A stretch of DNA of 64,000 nucleotides from Klebsiella electrica (GTDB taxonomy: Bacteria; Pseudomonadota; Gammaproteobacteria; Enterobacterales; Enterobacteriaceae), in contig NZ_CP041247.1 of assembly GCF_006711645.1 (NCBI RefSeq), positions 4,526,001 to 4,590,000 on the forward strand. The letters run 5' to 3'. Position numbers and translations under genes: made by a program. The notes under the pieces are model-generated. The model was not told where the DNA came from. It searched no databases and was given only the letters and a program-made list of their open reading frames with translations. This document shows, piece by piece, positions 37,560-44,872 of this stretch (its first letter is position 1; every line of letters starts with the position of its first letter).

Positions 37560-38516
37560 ATGGCACCGATTGCAGTCACCCTGCTGACCGGTTTTCTCGG
37601 CGCAGGTAAAACCACCCTGCTGCGCCATATTCTCAATGCGCAGCACGGCTTTAAAATTGCCGTCATCGAAAACGAATTTGGCGAAGTCTCCGTTGACGAT
37701 CAGCTGATTGGCGACCGCGCCACGCAGATCAAAACCCTGACCAACGGCTGCATCTGCTGCACCCGTTCCAACGAGCTGGAAGATGCGCTGCTCGACCTGC
37801 TCGACAGCCGCGATCGCGGCGACATTGATTTTGACCGGCTGGTGATCGAGTGCACCGGCATGGCCGACCCCGGTCCGATAATTCAGACCTTCTTCTCCCA
37901 TGAGGTTCTCTGCGAACGCTATCTGCTCGACGGCGTGATTGCGCTGGTGGATGCGGTCCATGCCGACCAGCAGATGAACCAGTTCACCATCGCCCAGTCG
38001 CAGGTGGGCTATGCGGATCGGATCCTGCTGACGAAAACGGACGTGGCGGGCGACAGCGACAAGCTGCGCGAACGGCTGGCGCGCATCAACGCCCGGGCGC
38101 CGGTTTATACTGTGACCCACGGTAATATCGATCTGAGCCCGCTGTTTAATACCAGCGGCTTTATGCTGGAAGAGAACGTTGTGAGCAGCGCGCCGCGCTT
38201 CCACTTTATCGCCGATAAGCAAAACGACGTCGCGTCTATCGTGGTCGAGCTGGATTACCCGGTCGATATCAGCGAAGTGTCGCGGGTGATGGAAAACCTG
38301 CTGCTCTCTTTCGCCGAACAGCTGATGCGCTACAAAGGGATGCTGTGGATTGACGGCGAGCCAAATCGCCTGCTGTTCCAGGGCGTCCAGCGCTTATACA
38401 GCGCCGACTGGGATCGTCCATGGGGTGATGAAGCGCCCCACAGCACGCTGGTGTTTATCGGCATTAATTTGCCGGAAGAGGAGATTCGCGCGGCGTTTGC
38501 CGGATTGCGCAAGTAA
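37560..38516 (+). CDS. yjiA: YjiA, COG0523-family GTPase
   Basis: The 318-residue G3E-type P-loop GTPase has Walker A GFLGAGKTTLL (residues 10-20), the metal-binding motif GCICCTRS (CxCC), TKTD for guanine recognition and the C-terminal CobW domain. It binds transition metals such as zinc; the client is unknown. The ATG at 37560 has a GGAGG site and gives the E. coli length (318). It is the last conserved gene before the accessory region. Confidence 0.95.
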   Translation: MAPIAVTLLTGFLGAGKTTLLRHILNAQHGFKIAVIENEFGEVSVDDQLIGDRATQIKTLTNGCICCTRSNELEDALLDLLDSRDRGDIDFDRLVIECTGMADPGPIIQTFFSHEVLCERYLLDGVIALVDAVHADQQMNQFTIAQSQVGYADRILLTKTDVAGDSDKLRERLARINARAPVYTVTHGNIDLSPLFNTSGFMLEENVVSSAPRFHFIADKQNDVASIVVELDYPVDISEVSRVMENLLLSFAEQLMRYKGMLWIDGEPNRLLFQGVQRLYSADWDRPWGDEAPHSTLVFIGINLPEEEIRAAFAGLRK

Positions 38517-38528
38517 CGGTTCGGACTT

Positions 38529-38547
38529 CTCCCTCTCCCGGAGGGAG
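38529..38547. terminator. Hairpin between convergent yjiA and hcp
   Basis: CTCCCTC-TCCCG-GAGGGAG is a perfect 7-bp stem between the two stop codons. There is no T-run. It may act weakly in both directions. Confidence 0.4.
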
Positions 38548-38565
38548 GAGGTCAACGTGAAGGCG

Positions 38566-39045
38566 TCAGGCGGTACAGAATTCATTCCAGGTATCACGAT
38601 AAATAATGTTCCCTTCGGTGTACTTCCAGACGATGGCCTCATAACGCAATTCGAGTGTTTCAAGGTGCGTGCTGCTCAGACCGGTGGGAGAAAGGTACGG
38701 TGCAACCGTGGTGATTTTGACGTTGTCGAGGACGATATTGAAATACTCGGCTTCAAGGCCTGATGCCATAATACGGTACATCTTGATCGTCGCTTTTTTC
38801 AGGGTACGGCCTTCGCACACCGCGCGATACAGAACAGGCGTCGTCTGGTCGAACTCTTTCACAATGGCGATCGGCCGATGAACGCGCGTACCGGTAAGTT
38901 TACCCCAGTGCGGATCAACGGGAATGGTGATGCCGTGCGAGAATGATTTTAATTCGATAGAGCCTGCACGCAGGGGCATTAAACAGCCGCCAACAATCGG
39001 CGAACCGTTTTCATCCTCAAGCCAGAGGTGTGCGGGAGTAGACAT
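38566..39045 (-). CDS. Orphan Hcp, type VI secretion tube protein (cassette 1)
   Basis: The 159-residue Hcp-family protein starts MSTPAHLWLEDENGSPIVGG. Typical features are IELKSFSHGITIPVD, GTRVHRPIAIVKEFDQTTP and the C-terminal ELRYEAIVWKYTEGNI. Hcp hexamers stack into the tube fired by the T6SS and can carry small effectors in their lumen. No sheath, baseplate or VgrG gene is in the window, so this is an orphan copy that must use a machine encoded elsewhere. It is the last gene of a leftward effector - membrane protein - hcp cassette. The ATG at 39043-39045 has an AAGGAAA site. Confidence 0.92.
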   Translation of the reverse strand: MSTPAHLWLEDENGSPIVGGCLMPLRAGSIELKSFSHGITIPVDPHWGKLTGTRVHRPIAIVKEFDQTTPVLYRAVCEGRTLKKATIKMYRIMASGLEAEYFNIVLDNVKITTVAPYLSPTGLSSTHLETLELRYEAIVWKYTEGNIIYRDTWNEFCTA

Positions 39046-39094
39046 ATATAATTTCCTTATCAATAAATGTAACAAACCGGTTATTTCTGGGTGT

Positions 39095-39283
39095 TTACCA
39101 TTTCACGTAGCAACCTACTATCACTATCATGAATATAGCGAATACGCCGACAGGCCAAATCGGGCTGCCAGGAAAAAAATATTGCTCAGCCATTGCAAAC
39201 ATCAGTGTTAGTACGCCGGGAGCATACATGGAAAATAAGAACCGACATTGCCACCATAAAAACCTTTTGAGAAATTTAATCAT
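39095..39283 (-). CDS. Small two-helix membrane protein, candidate immunity protein (cassette 1)
   Basis: The 62-residue protein is almost entirely hydrophobic. Two helices (about residues 10-33 and 41-60) are joined by YFFPGSPIWP. It starts 2 bp after the stop of the upstream effector candidate with no clear ribosome site, so translation is probably coupled. Position between a hydrophobic effector and hcp suggests it protects the producer's own inner membrane. I do not recognise its family; the immunity role is inference. Confidence 0.6.
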   Translation of the reverse strand: MIKFLKRFLWWQCRFLFSMYAPGVLTLMFAMAEQYFFPGSPIWPVGVFAIFMIVIVGCYVKW

Positions 39284-39285
39284 TG

Positions 39286-39978
39286 CTATCGAATCATTTT
39301 AGTTATGATATCCGCTATTCCTGAATCAGAAATCCGATTAGCGCTAAAGGCACCAGCCTGTTCAAAAAGAGGCTCAACCAGGAAAAACATCATTTCAAGC
39401 TCACGCACATACAATGCATCGTAATACGCAGGACAGGTAATATGCAGACGCCAGGCGCTATCAGCGGCCTTCTGTACAATGCCATAAAGTCGGATACCAC
39501 CTACAACGGTTCCCAACTGACGGCCAGCCCATTTGCTCATGTTAAGACTTAGGTTCAGGCCAACAGCAACCGATGTCGCAACCGCTAAAGCGACCCCTGC
39601 GTTGGTTAGGGAACTCGCCGCAATGTGTACATTTACCGCCATGAGCATTTTCTTGATGTACTCTATTTGAGCGGATGTTTTGTATTTAAATATTTCCTCA
39701 AAATATACTTTGAGCATTTCATAAACAACATCGCCATGCTGAAAAAGGTGAATGACTGCGAGAGTAAATCGTACATCCTCTGTCTTTTGCCGCTGACAAA
39801 CATCCTGATATTCATCAGTAAAACAGGATGCGTAATACAACGCGCGTTTTGCGCCAGCACCGGTCAATGCAATCTGATCTGCCAGCGCGTTTTCAACGCC
39901 CGCCAGCGCATGGTCAAGTTTCAATGCGAGAATATTATTGGATTGTAAATAACTGATGACTTCATTTCTGTAGTACAT
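39286..39978 (-). CDS. Candidate Hcp-dependent membrane-active T6SS effector (cassette 1)
   Basis: The 230-residue protein has a helical N-terminal half and a long apolar stretch at about residues 122-150 (HIAASSLTNAGVALAVATSV, then more). The C-terminal part carries YYDALYVRELEMMFFLVEPL. No catalytic motif, nuclease or lysozyme signature is visible. Its C-terminal half resembles the cassette 2 protein in the same order: an apolar Ala/Gly segment, a basic turn, then P-x2-Y-x2-L and F-L-x-E-P. Size and hydrophobicity fit ion-pore effectors such as Ssp6 of Serratia, but that match is inference. The start has an AGGAG site. Confidence 0.6.
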   Translation of the reverse strand: MYYRNEVISYLQSNNILALKLDHALAGVENALADQIALTGAGAKRALYYASCFTDEYQDVCQRQKTEDVRFTLAVIHLFQHGDVVYEMLKVYFEEIFKYKTSAQIEYIKKMLMAVNVHIAASSLTNAGVALAVATSVAVGLNLSLNMSKWAGRQLGTVVGGIRLYGIVQKAADSAWRLHITCPAYYDALYVRELEMMFFLVEPLFEQAGAFSANRISDSGIADIITKMIR

Positions 39979-40525
39979 AGCCGCTCCTGGCCATTATGGA
40001 TTCCGCGAAAGGACATCGGAAGGCTATATTGACAAGAAATGCGCGCCGGAAGATATATTCGTTCTCAACAATTTTATCTTAATTCAAAAAAAATAAGTTA
40101 AATTCATGAAATAGTACACCACTATCGCCCCGCTTTTCTGCCCATCACACGGTAATACGCTGATGGCAGTCGGGGCATAATCTTTCACCCGACTCAGCGA
40201 TATCGCGTTGGGCATGAACGACTTCCGCTCAATTTATCAGCAAAAATGTAAATTAAAATTTTTATTAGTTACGATTGAAATATTTTCAAGAATAATAACA
40301 GAGGTAGACTATTTTATCGGCAACTCATTTTCCCCGTTTGTTCAATTCAGGTTTAGCCAAACAGCTAAACTGACCCTAAACAGCAAAACGTTAATGATTG
40401 ACGCTGCGACAAAGAAACCAATTTACAACATCTGTAAAGCATTTAAATAACAAGATCAGAATAAAGCATCGAAAATAATCATGTTTGCAGTTTTAAAAAT
40501 CGTTTGATAGGGTATCCGCAGATTA
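39979..40525. other. AT-rich intergenic region left of the insertion sequence
   Basis: The 547 bp contain the promoter of cassette 1 (leftward; TTGACAAG-like sequences near 40030) and, at the right end, the original leader of yfaZ now cut by the IS. A 43-codon leftward frame at 40084-40215 and an 80-codon rightward frame at 40208-40450 have no recognisable product. I see no convincing gene. Confidence 0.5.
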
Positions 40526-40585
40526 GGCTGTGTCCCTTAATCGTCTGAGCTATAGTAACCATCTGTTTCTACAACATATTGAACT

Positions 40586-41035
40586 ATGGCCCGCTACGAC
40601 CTTCCCGATGAAGCATGGGATATCATCCAGCCTTTACTGCCCGCTCAACCTGCAACACCACGGGCCGGACGCCCATGGGCGGAGCATCGTATGATCATCA
40701 ATGGCATGTTCTGGGTGTTGTGCTCTGGTGCCCCATGGCGTGATTTACCTGAACGATACGGCCCATGGAAAACCGTATATAACCGCTTTAACCGGTGGTC
40801 TAAGTCGGGTGTGATTAATATTATTTTCAACAGGTTGCTTTCTTCTCTTGATGCTCACGGCCTCGTTGACTGGTCAGCTACTGCGCTGGATGGCAGCAAT
40901 ATCCGGGCACTCAGGTGCGCCGCCGGCGCGCAAAAAAACATCCCGATATCGCCGGAGATCATGGGCTGGGTCGCTCTCGCGGTGGTTTTGGCACCAAAAT
41001 CCATATGGCGACGGATGCAGGCGGTCTCCCGTTAA
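40586..41035 (+). CDS. IS5-family transposase, OrfA
   Basis: The 149-codon first frame has the N-terminal domain (MARYDLPDEAWDIIQPLLP, GAPWRDLPERYGPWKTVYNR) and the first catalytic Asp in ATALDGSNIRA. After the A7 run at 40932-40938 this frame reads unrelated sequence. A -1 shift there continues into OrfB, giving the full DDE enzyme. Confidence 0.9.
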   Translation: MARYDLPDEAWDIIQPLLPAQPATPRAGRPWAEHRMIINGMFWVLCSGAPWRDLPERYGPWKTVYNRFNRWSKSGVINIIFNRLLSSLDAHGLVDWSATALDGSNIRALRCAAGAQKNIPISPEIMGWVALAVVLAPKSIWRRMQAVSR

Positions 41036-41430
41036 ATATCGTGCTGAGTCCCGGACAGGCTCACGAAAGCCAGTTCGCATTACGCCTTCTGGACGGAATT
41101 GGTGTTCAGCGCCAGAACGGCAGCATGAAACGTCGTGGTTATGCGGTGCTGGCTGACAAAGCCTACTCAGGACATGCGCTTCGCAATGAGCTGAAACGAA
41201 AAGGGATAAAAGTGGTTATCCCGCGGAAATCTAATGAAAAAATGGCAGCAGATGGTCGTTCACAGCTTGATCGTGATGCTTATCGTAATCGCAACGTTGT
41301 TGAGCGGTGTTTTGGCTGTCTGAAAGAATACCGTCGCATTGCCACGCGTTACGACAAAACGGCGAGGAATTATCTGGCGATGGTGAAACTGGGTTGCATT
41401 AGACTGTTTTACAAAAAATTATGCAATTAA
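40915..41430 (+). CDS. IS5-family transposase, OrfB
   Basis: The second frame carries GGFGTKIHMATDAGG, the second catalytic Asp in AVLADKAYSGHALR, and the Glu in NVVERCFGCLKEYRRIATRYDK. It ends 11 bp before the right end of the IS. It is expressed by -1 frameshifting from OrfA. Both halves look intact, so the element may be active. Confidence 0.9.
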   Translation: MRRRRAKKHPDIAGDHGLGRSRGGFGTKIHMATDAGGLPLNIVLSPGQAHESQFALRLLDGIGVQRQNGSMKRRGYAVLADKAYSGHALRNELKRKGIKVVIPRKSNEKMAADGRSQLDRDAYRNRNVVERCFGCLKEYRRIATRYDKTARNYLAMVKLGCIRLFYKKLCN

Positions 41431-41465
41431 AGGACACAGCCTAGTTTTACGACGAGGCATCTACC

Positions 41466-42011
41466 ATGAAAAAGCTCAATATCCTTATTCTTTCCGCGCT
41501 GACCGCTGTTTCCGGATCTGCCATGGCGATGGGCTTTACCGTCGAGCAGGGTAAAAACTTTACCAACCTTAATATGGAACTGGGTAAATCCTCCTCCGGT
41601 CTTTATGCCGAAAGCAACTGGCTGAAAAATACCGATGACGGTACCCAGACCGGCGGCGTTGGCGCAGGTTATAACCTGGAAGTTGGCCCGGTGATGCTCA
41701 ATGCCGGCGCGAAGGCCATCTACATGGGCCCGAAAAAAGGCGATAACGGCGTGGCGTTCCCTATCGGGGGCGGCGTTAACGTTGCGCTGACCGACAGCAT
41801 CCACGTATTTGGCGAAGGTTATGCCGCACCGGAAGGCCTGAACAACAGCGTGAAAAACTACGTTGAAGCCAACGGCGGCGTGAGCTGGACGCCCATTACC
41901 CCGGTAACGCTGAAAGTGGGTTACCGCCATGTAAGCGTTGACGGGAAAGACGGTCGTCCGAACCATACCCTGATTGATGGCGCCTATGTTGGCGGCGGCA
42001 TCACCTTCTGA
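41466..42011 (+). CDS. YfaZ-family outer-membrane protein
   Basis: The 181-residue protein has a signal peptide (MKKLNILILSALTAVSGSAMA) and a mature beta-rich sequence with alternating strands. It ends in the aromatic GAYVGGGITF, as expected for an outer-membrane barrel. YfaZ proteins are small porin-like barrels of unknown role. An IS interrupts its leader 24 bp upstream, leaving only GAGGCATCTACC before the ATG, so its native promoter is displaced. A damaged copy of its 3' end occurs at 44190-44297. A terminator follows. Confidence 0.85.
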   Translation: MKKLNILILSALTAVSGSAMAMGFTVEQGKNFTNLNMELGKSSSGLYAESNWLKNTDDGTQTGGVGAGYNLEVGPVMLNAGAKAIYMGPKKGDNGVAFPIGGGVNVALTDSIHVFGEGYAAPEGLNNSVKNYVEANGGVSWTPITPVTLKVGYRHVSVDGKDGRPNHTLIDGAYVGGGITF

Positions 42012-42026
42012 CCCACCTGTAAGCGT

Positions 42027-42056
42027 AAAAAAACCTGCCATCCGGCAGGTTTTTTC
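42027..42056 (+). terminator. Terminator of the yfaZ-like gene
   Basis: AAAAAAACCTGCC-ATCC-GGCAGGTTTTTT is a symmetric stem with a T-run on both strands. It lies 15 bp after the stop and can also stop leftward reading. Confidence 0.9.
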
Positions 42057-42221
42057 TTTAGTATCTATGGCTTACCGGCAACTCACCACCAGCTTCTGGT
42101 TCACAAACACCCTAATTCCCAGACCCGCCAGTGATTAATGCTGTACCTGCCGTGCGCCCGGCTAAGATATTTCGTTCAAGGCTAGTCCCAAAAATTCGGG
42201 CCTTTGACAGGCAGCCTCCAG

Positions 42222-42701
42222 CTACGCAGTCGCTCGTTCGTTCCAGCCATCTTTAAAGATGATGTTCCCGTCCGTATACTTCCACTGGATGGTTTCATAA
42301 CGCAGTTCAATATTTTCCAGATGTGTTCCCGATACAGCTCCTGGATGTAGACTGGGAGTGACGCCTGTTACCTTTACATTTTCTAAAAGAATGTTGAAAT
42401 ACTCGACCTCAAACCCTGCCTCGTTAATACGATACATTTTTATCTCTGCAGACCTGAGCGTAATCCCTTTGCAGATAGCGCGAGCCAGCAAAGGCGTGGT
42501 GCGGTCGAATTCTTTTTGTATCAGAATTGGGGTATGAATCCGCGTACCGGTTAATTTCCCCGTGTTGCGGTCAGTCGGAATAGCCAGGTGATGAGAGAGT
42601 GATTTTATCTCAATTGAACCTTCGCACCCGAGCACCATGGAACCGCCGACAATCGGAGATCCATTCTCATCGGTAAACCACAAACAGGCTGGATTTGACA
42701 T
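42222..42701 (-). CDS. Orphan Hcp, type VI secretion tube protein (cassette 2)
   Basis: The 159-residue Hcp is clearly homologous to the cassette 1 copy. Both share DENGSPIVGG, GKLTGTR-H-PI, KEFD-TTP and ELRYE-I-WKYT-GNII, but they differ at many surface positions. The same length and same gene order indicate cassette duplication followed by divergence. It is the last gene of the second leftward cassette and has no nearby T6SS machine. Confidence 0.92.
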   Translation of the reverse strand: MSNPACLWFTDENGSPIVGGSMVLGCEGSIEIKSLSHHLAIPTDRNTGKLTGTRIHTPILIQKEFDRTTPLLARAICKGITLRSAEIKMYRINEAGFEVEYFNILLENVKVTGVTPSLHPGAVSGTHLENIELRYETIQWKYTDGNIIFKDGWNERATA

Positions 42702-42710
42702 GCCATTTCC

Positions 42711-42950
42711 TTAATTTATATTTTTACCTTTTTTACGATACTCGTCTAAACGATCAACGAGTTTAGATATGGCATAGGCTGTAATGAACCATACTACCAT
42801 ATAGAAAAATTTCATCGGCCATACAACTGGCAGCATGATGCAAACAATAAAACCACCGACAAAAATCACCGACTGGAAAATATCCCAGATATTTACGATG
42901 GCAAACAGCAGCATATCTAACAAGCCGCGTGAGATCTTATTGAAAGACAC
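42711..42950 (-). CDS. Small two-helix membrane protein, candidate immunity protein (cassette 2)
   Basis: The 79-residue protein has a short N-terminal amphipathic part, two helices (about residues 14-36 and 38-60) and a charged tail KLVDRLDEYRKKGKN. GTG at 42948-42950 is preferred as start because GGGGAG lies 7 bp upstream; a TTG five codons earlier has no site. It overlaps the effector gene by 14 bp, so translation is coupled. The sequence is not obviously like the cassette 1 protein. The immunity role is inference. Confidence 0.6.
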   Translation of the reverse strand: MSFNKISRGLLDMLLFAIVNIWDIFQSVIFVGGFIVCIMLPVVWPMKFFYMVVWFITAYAISKLVDRLDEYRKKGKNIN

Positions 42951-43602
42951 TGAGCTTCTCCCCAACGATATTCATTATATTGTCAAATGCGGACTGCCCG
43001 CGGGTGACGGCAATGTGGATAGCATCCACGAACGGTTTGACCGCAGGCTCAATGAGGAAATATGTCAAATCATAATCATGTGGACGTAGGATCTCGTACA
43101 CTTCTGGATCTTCATTGGCAAGACTTTCAGAAGTCCTTATGGAACGCTCGCTCATTCCACCAATAAGCATAAGCATAGCTATTTGACTGGTGGCTCTTGC
43201 TCCGCTTTTAGCGCTGATGAATGAAAGACGTGCGAGAACGGCACCAGCAATAGTGGCGGAGATTTTCGCTGCCAGGAAGCGGCCTGCAACGGATGAAACA
43301 ACGGCACGATACACGGCGTCTTGTTGATGAATAGTCAGGTATTTATTGAATTTTTCGAAGATAAGCTCTACAGCATTGATGATGTGGTTATAGTTAAGAA
43401 TGTCATTATGAATAGCTTGTGCCATTCTGATTCGTTGTGTCTGGTGAGCAAATCGATTATCGGTGTCAAAAAAACCACGAGCAAGATATCCGAGGTCGAG
43501 AGGTATAGTTAAAGTGCCATTTATCAATCCCGGAATGGTCTCTGGCGATAAAATAATATCTGCAATCCTGCCGGCTATTTTTCCAAGACTTCCTGCTGTC
43601 AT
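42937..43602 (-). CDS. Candidate Hcp-dependent membrane-active T6SS effector (cassette 2)
   Basis: The 221-residue protein has a helical N-terminal half, a central apolar segment (FLAAKISATIAGAVLARLSF, about residues 109-128) and a second one (IAMLMLIGGM). The end carries YEILRPHDYDLTYFLIEPAV. The order of segments and the Y-x2-L...F-L-x-E-P pattern match the cassette 1 protein, so the two are distant homologues. No enzyme motif is seen. Two ATGs lie in tandem; the second (43600-43602) has the better GGGAG spacing. Confidence 0.6.
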   Translation of the reverse strand: MTAGSLGKIAGRIADIILSPETIPGLINGTLTIPLDLGYLARGFFDTDNRFAHQTQRIRMAQAIHNDILNYNHIINAVELIFEKFNKYLTIHQQDAVYRAVVSSVAGRFLAAKISATIAGAVLARLSFISAKSGARATSQIAMLMLIGGMSERSIRTSESLANEDPEVYEILRPHDYDLTYFLIEPAVKPFVDAIHIAVTRGQSAFDNIMNIVGEKLSVFQ

Positions 43603-43720
43603 CATATCTCCCTAATATATTCACCATATCAATAGCATACCTTTCCCACGTGGCGACAATAATAGATTCTACACATCAGCCCCATTATTTAATGCTGGAT
43701 TATTTAAAATGGTACACTCT

Positions 43721-43984
43721 TCACTTCGTTGCATAGGTGATTTGGCATTGATTACATGTCACAAAATTATCTGTTTTATTCTCCTCAGCTATAGATATCC
43801 CGGTTACTGGCGGAGATGTAATACATACCATGAATAATAAAGTGAAGCCGAGGGCACTTTCTTTTGAATGAGCATACACTATAACATCAACTGTTCTTTT
43901 ATATATTGCCAGAGTTTCTTGTTTTAAGATAAAAATCTCACCCTGCCAATTTATGCAATAAACACCAATGCTTACAAAGCTCAT
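43721..43984 (-). CDS. Hypothetical 87-residue protein upstream of cassette 2
   Basis: The frame starts MSFVSIGVYCINWQGEIFIL, has one hydrophobic segment (about residues 44-62) and ends VTCNQCQITYATK with a CxxC pair. It is on the same strand as cassette 2, 119 bp before the effector candidate. I do not recognise it and its ribosome site is weak. It may be a leftover of another effector or immunity gene, or not a gene. Confidence 0.3.
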   Translation of the reverse strand: MSFVSIGVYCINWQGEIFILKQETLAIYKRTVDVIVYAHSKESALGFTLLFMVCITSPPVTGISIAEENKTDNFVTCNQCQITYATK

Positions 43985-44189
43985 TTAACCAGCTCAATAT
44001 TGACAATTAAAATATTACACACCAGATAAAAACCTTTATATTGCATCGCTTTTAGTCGATAGTACTAAAAGTACACAAGACGTATTAAACAAGACCTCAT
44101 TTGATGTAAATCAATTACCCGGATGCCAATGAAAATATAAAAAAACAGACCAGACGTTAAACCTGCCGAGGCGTGCATGACATAAGAAT

Positions 44190-44297
44190 GCGAAGGTTAT
44201 GCCGCACCGGAAGGTCTGAATAACAGCGTGAAAAACTACAGGCAATGGAGCATCACCTTCTGACCCACCTGTCAGCGTAAAAAAACCTGCCATCCGG
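44190..44297 (+). pseudogene. Remnant of a second yfaZ-like gene (3' end, internally deleted)
   Basis: Positions 44190-44239 repeat 41812-41861 of the intact gene with a few changes. After a deletion of about 135 bp, 44250-44297 repeat the last codons (CATCACCTTCTGA), the spacer and half the terminator (AAAAAAACCTGCCATCCGG). The remnant is on the far side of cassette 2, so cassette 2 lies between two copies of yfaZ sequence. Confidence 0.85.
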
Positions 44298-44307
44298 CTC
44301 ACACCGT

Positions 44308-44485
44308 TCACTTAAGATGTTTTGAGAGAACGGGGGACTGGTTTTTTGAGATTCGAACGGTCCACTTTTTGGGCCGTTTTCTCTTTTCCGGCAGGATAAA
44401 TTGCTTCACATTCTCCCGCATTTTCTTCAGCTTCGTCGGGATCGTCCCCGGTTTACCCAGTGAGCACCAGATCGGTTCATCCTGG
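44308..44485 (-). pseudogene. C-terminal scrap of an IS4-like transposase
   Basis: On the minus strand the frame reads LGKPGTIPTKLKKMRENVKQ, then FILPEKRKRPKKWTVRISK and a stop at 44308-44310. GTIP-x-KL-x2-MRE...FILP followed by a basic tail is the usual C-terminus of IS4-family transposases, as far as I can judge by eye. It is fused in frame to the aldehyde dehydrogenase scrap. The rest of the element is missing. Confidence 0.5.
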
Positions 44486-44661
44486 ATAAGATTCGCTAGC
44501 CTGTGCAGAACGGGTAAACGCTGGTCGATATCCCCCTACGCCCACGCGCAATGATAGAGCGCATCCGCCTTCTGCAGCGCCGCTTCGACATCCGCATCGC
44601 TGTGCGCAGCGTACTGTTTAATCCGCTGATTATTAGCAGGATTCACCGTCTGATAAGCCAT
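44486..44661 (-). pseudogene. N-terminal scrap of an aldehyde dehydrogenase
   Basis: An ATG with a good AGGAGA site opens MAYQTVNPANNQRIKQYAAH and continues EAALQKADALYHCAWA to a stop at 44536-44538. The same frame goes on as GDIDQRLPVLHRLANLI. The pattern is the start of a succinate-semialdehyde-type aldehyde dehydrogenase, broken by one stop codon and cut after about 60 codons where the IS4-like sequence begins. Confidence 0.65.
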
Positions 44662-44872
44662 ATCGTATGTCTCCTTTTTATCTCTATTTACGTAGTCATA
44701 AAAACCACTCAGAGTATTAAAATTAGTAGAGATGGCCAGACATGAAGGTAAAGTCAGGTATTTACGGAGGATTCCGGCCGGAGATCGTCAGACGATATCC
44801 GGCGAGGAACAGGCTTAACGAGGAAGTAGTAATGGCGGCCAGGCCGCCTGATAAGGCCATGTGGCGACGCAA

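Larger units (their letters stand above)
40526..41441 (+). mobile_element. IS5-family insertion sequence (IS427-like), 916 bp
   Basis: The terminal inverted repeats GGCTGTGTCCCTTAAT (left) and its complement at the right (ATTAAAGGACACAGCC) match at 15 of 16 positions. The element is flanked by TA on both sides (40524-40525, 41442-41443), the 2-bp target duplication of this group. It carries two overlapping transposase frames joined by an A7 slip site. It lies 24 bp upstream of the yfaZ start codon. Confidence 0.92.

Noticed and set aside
40084..40215. 43-codon leftward frame starting MPNAISLSRVKDYAP
   Set aside because: A GGAAG precedes it, but the sequence is not recognisable and ends in low-complexity AT DNA. 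Evidence is too thin to call a gene.
40208..40450. 80-codon rightward frame left of the IS
   Set aside because: No ribosome site and unusual composition; AT-rich DNA easily leaves frames of this size open.
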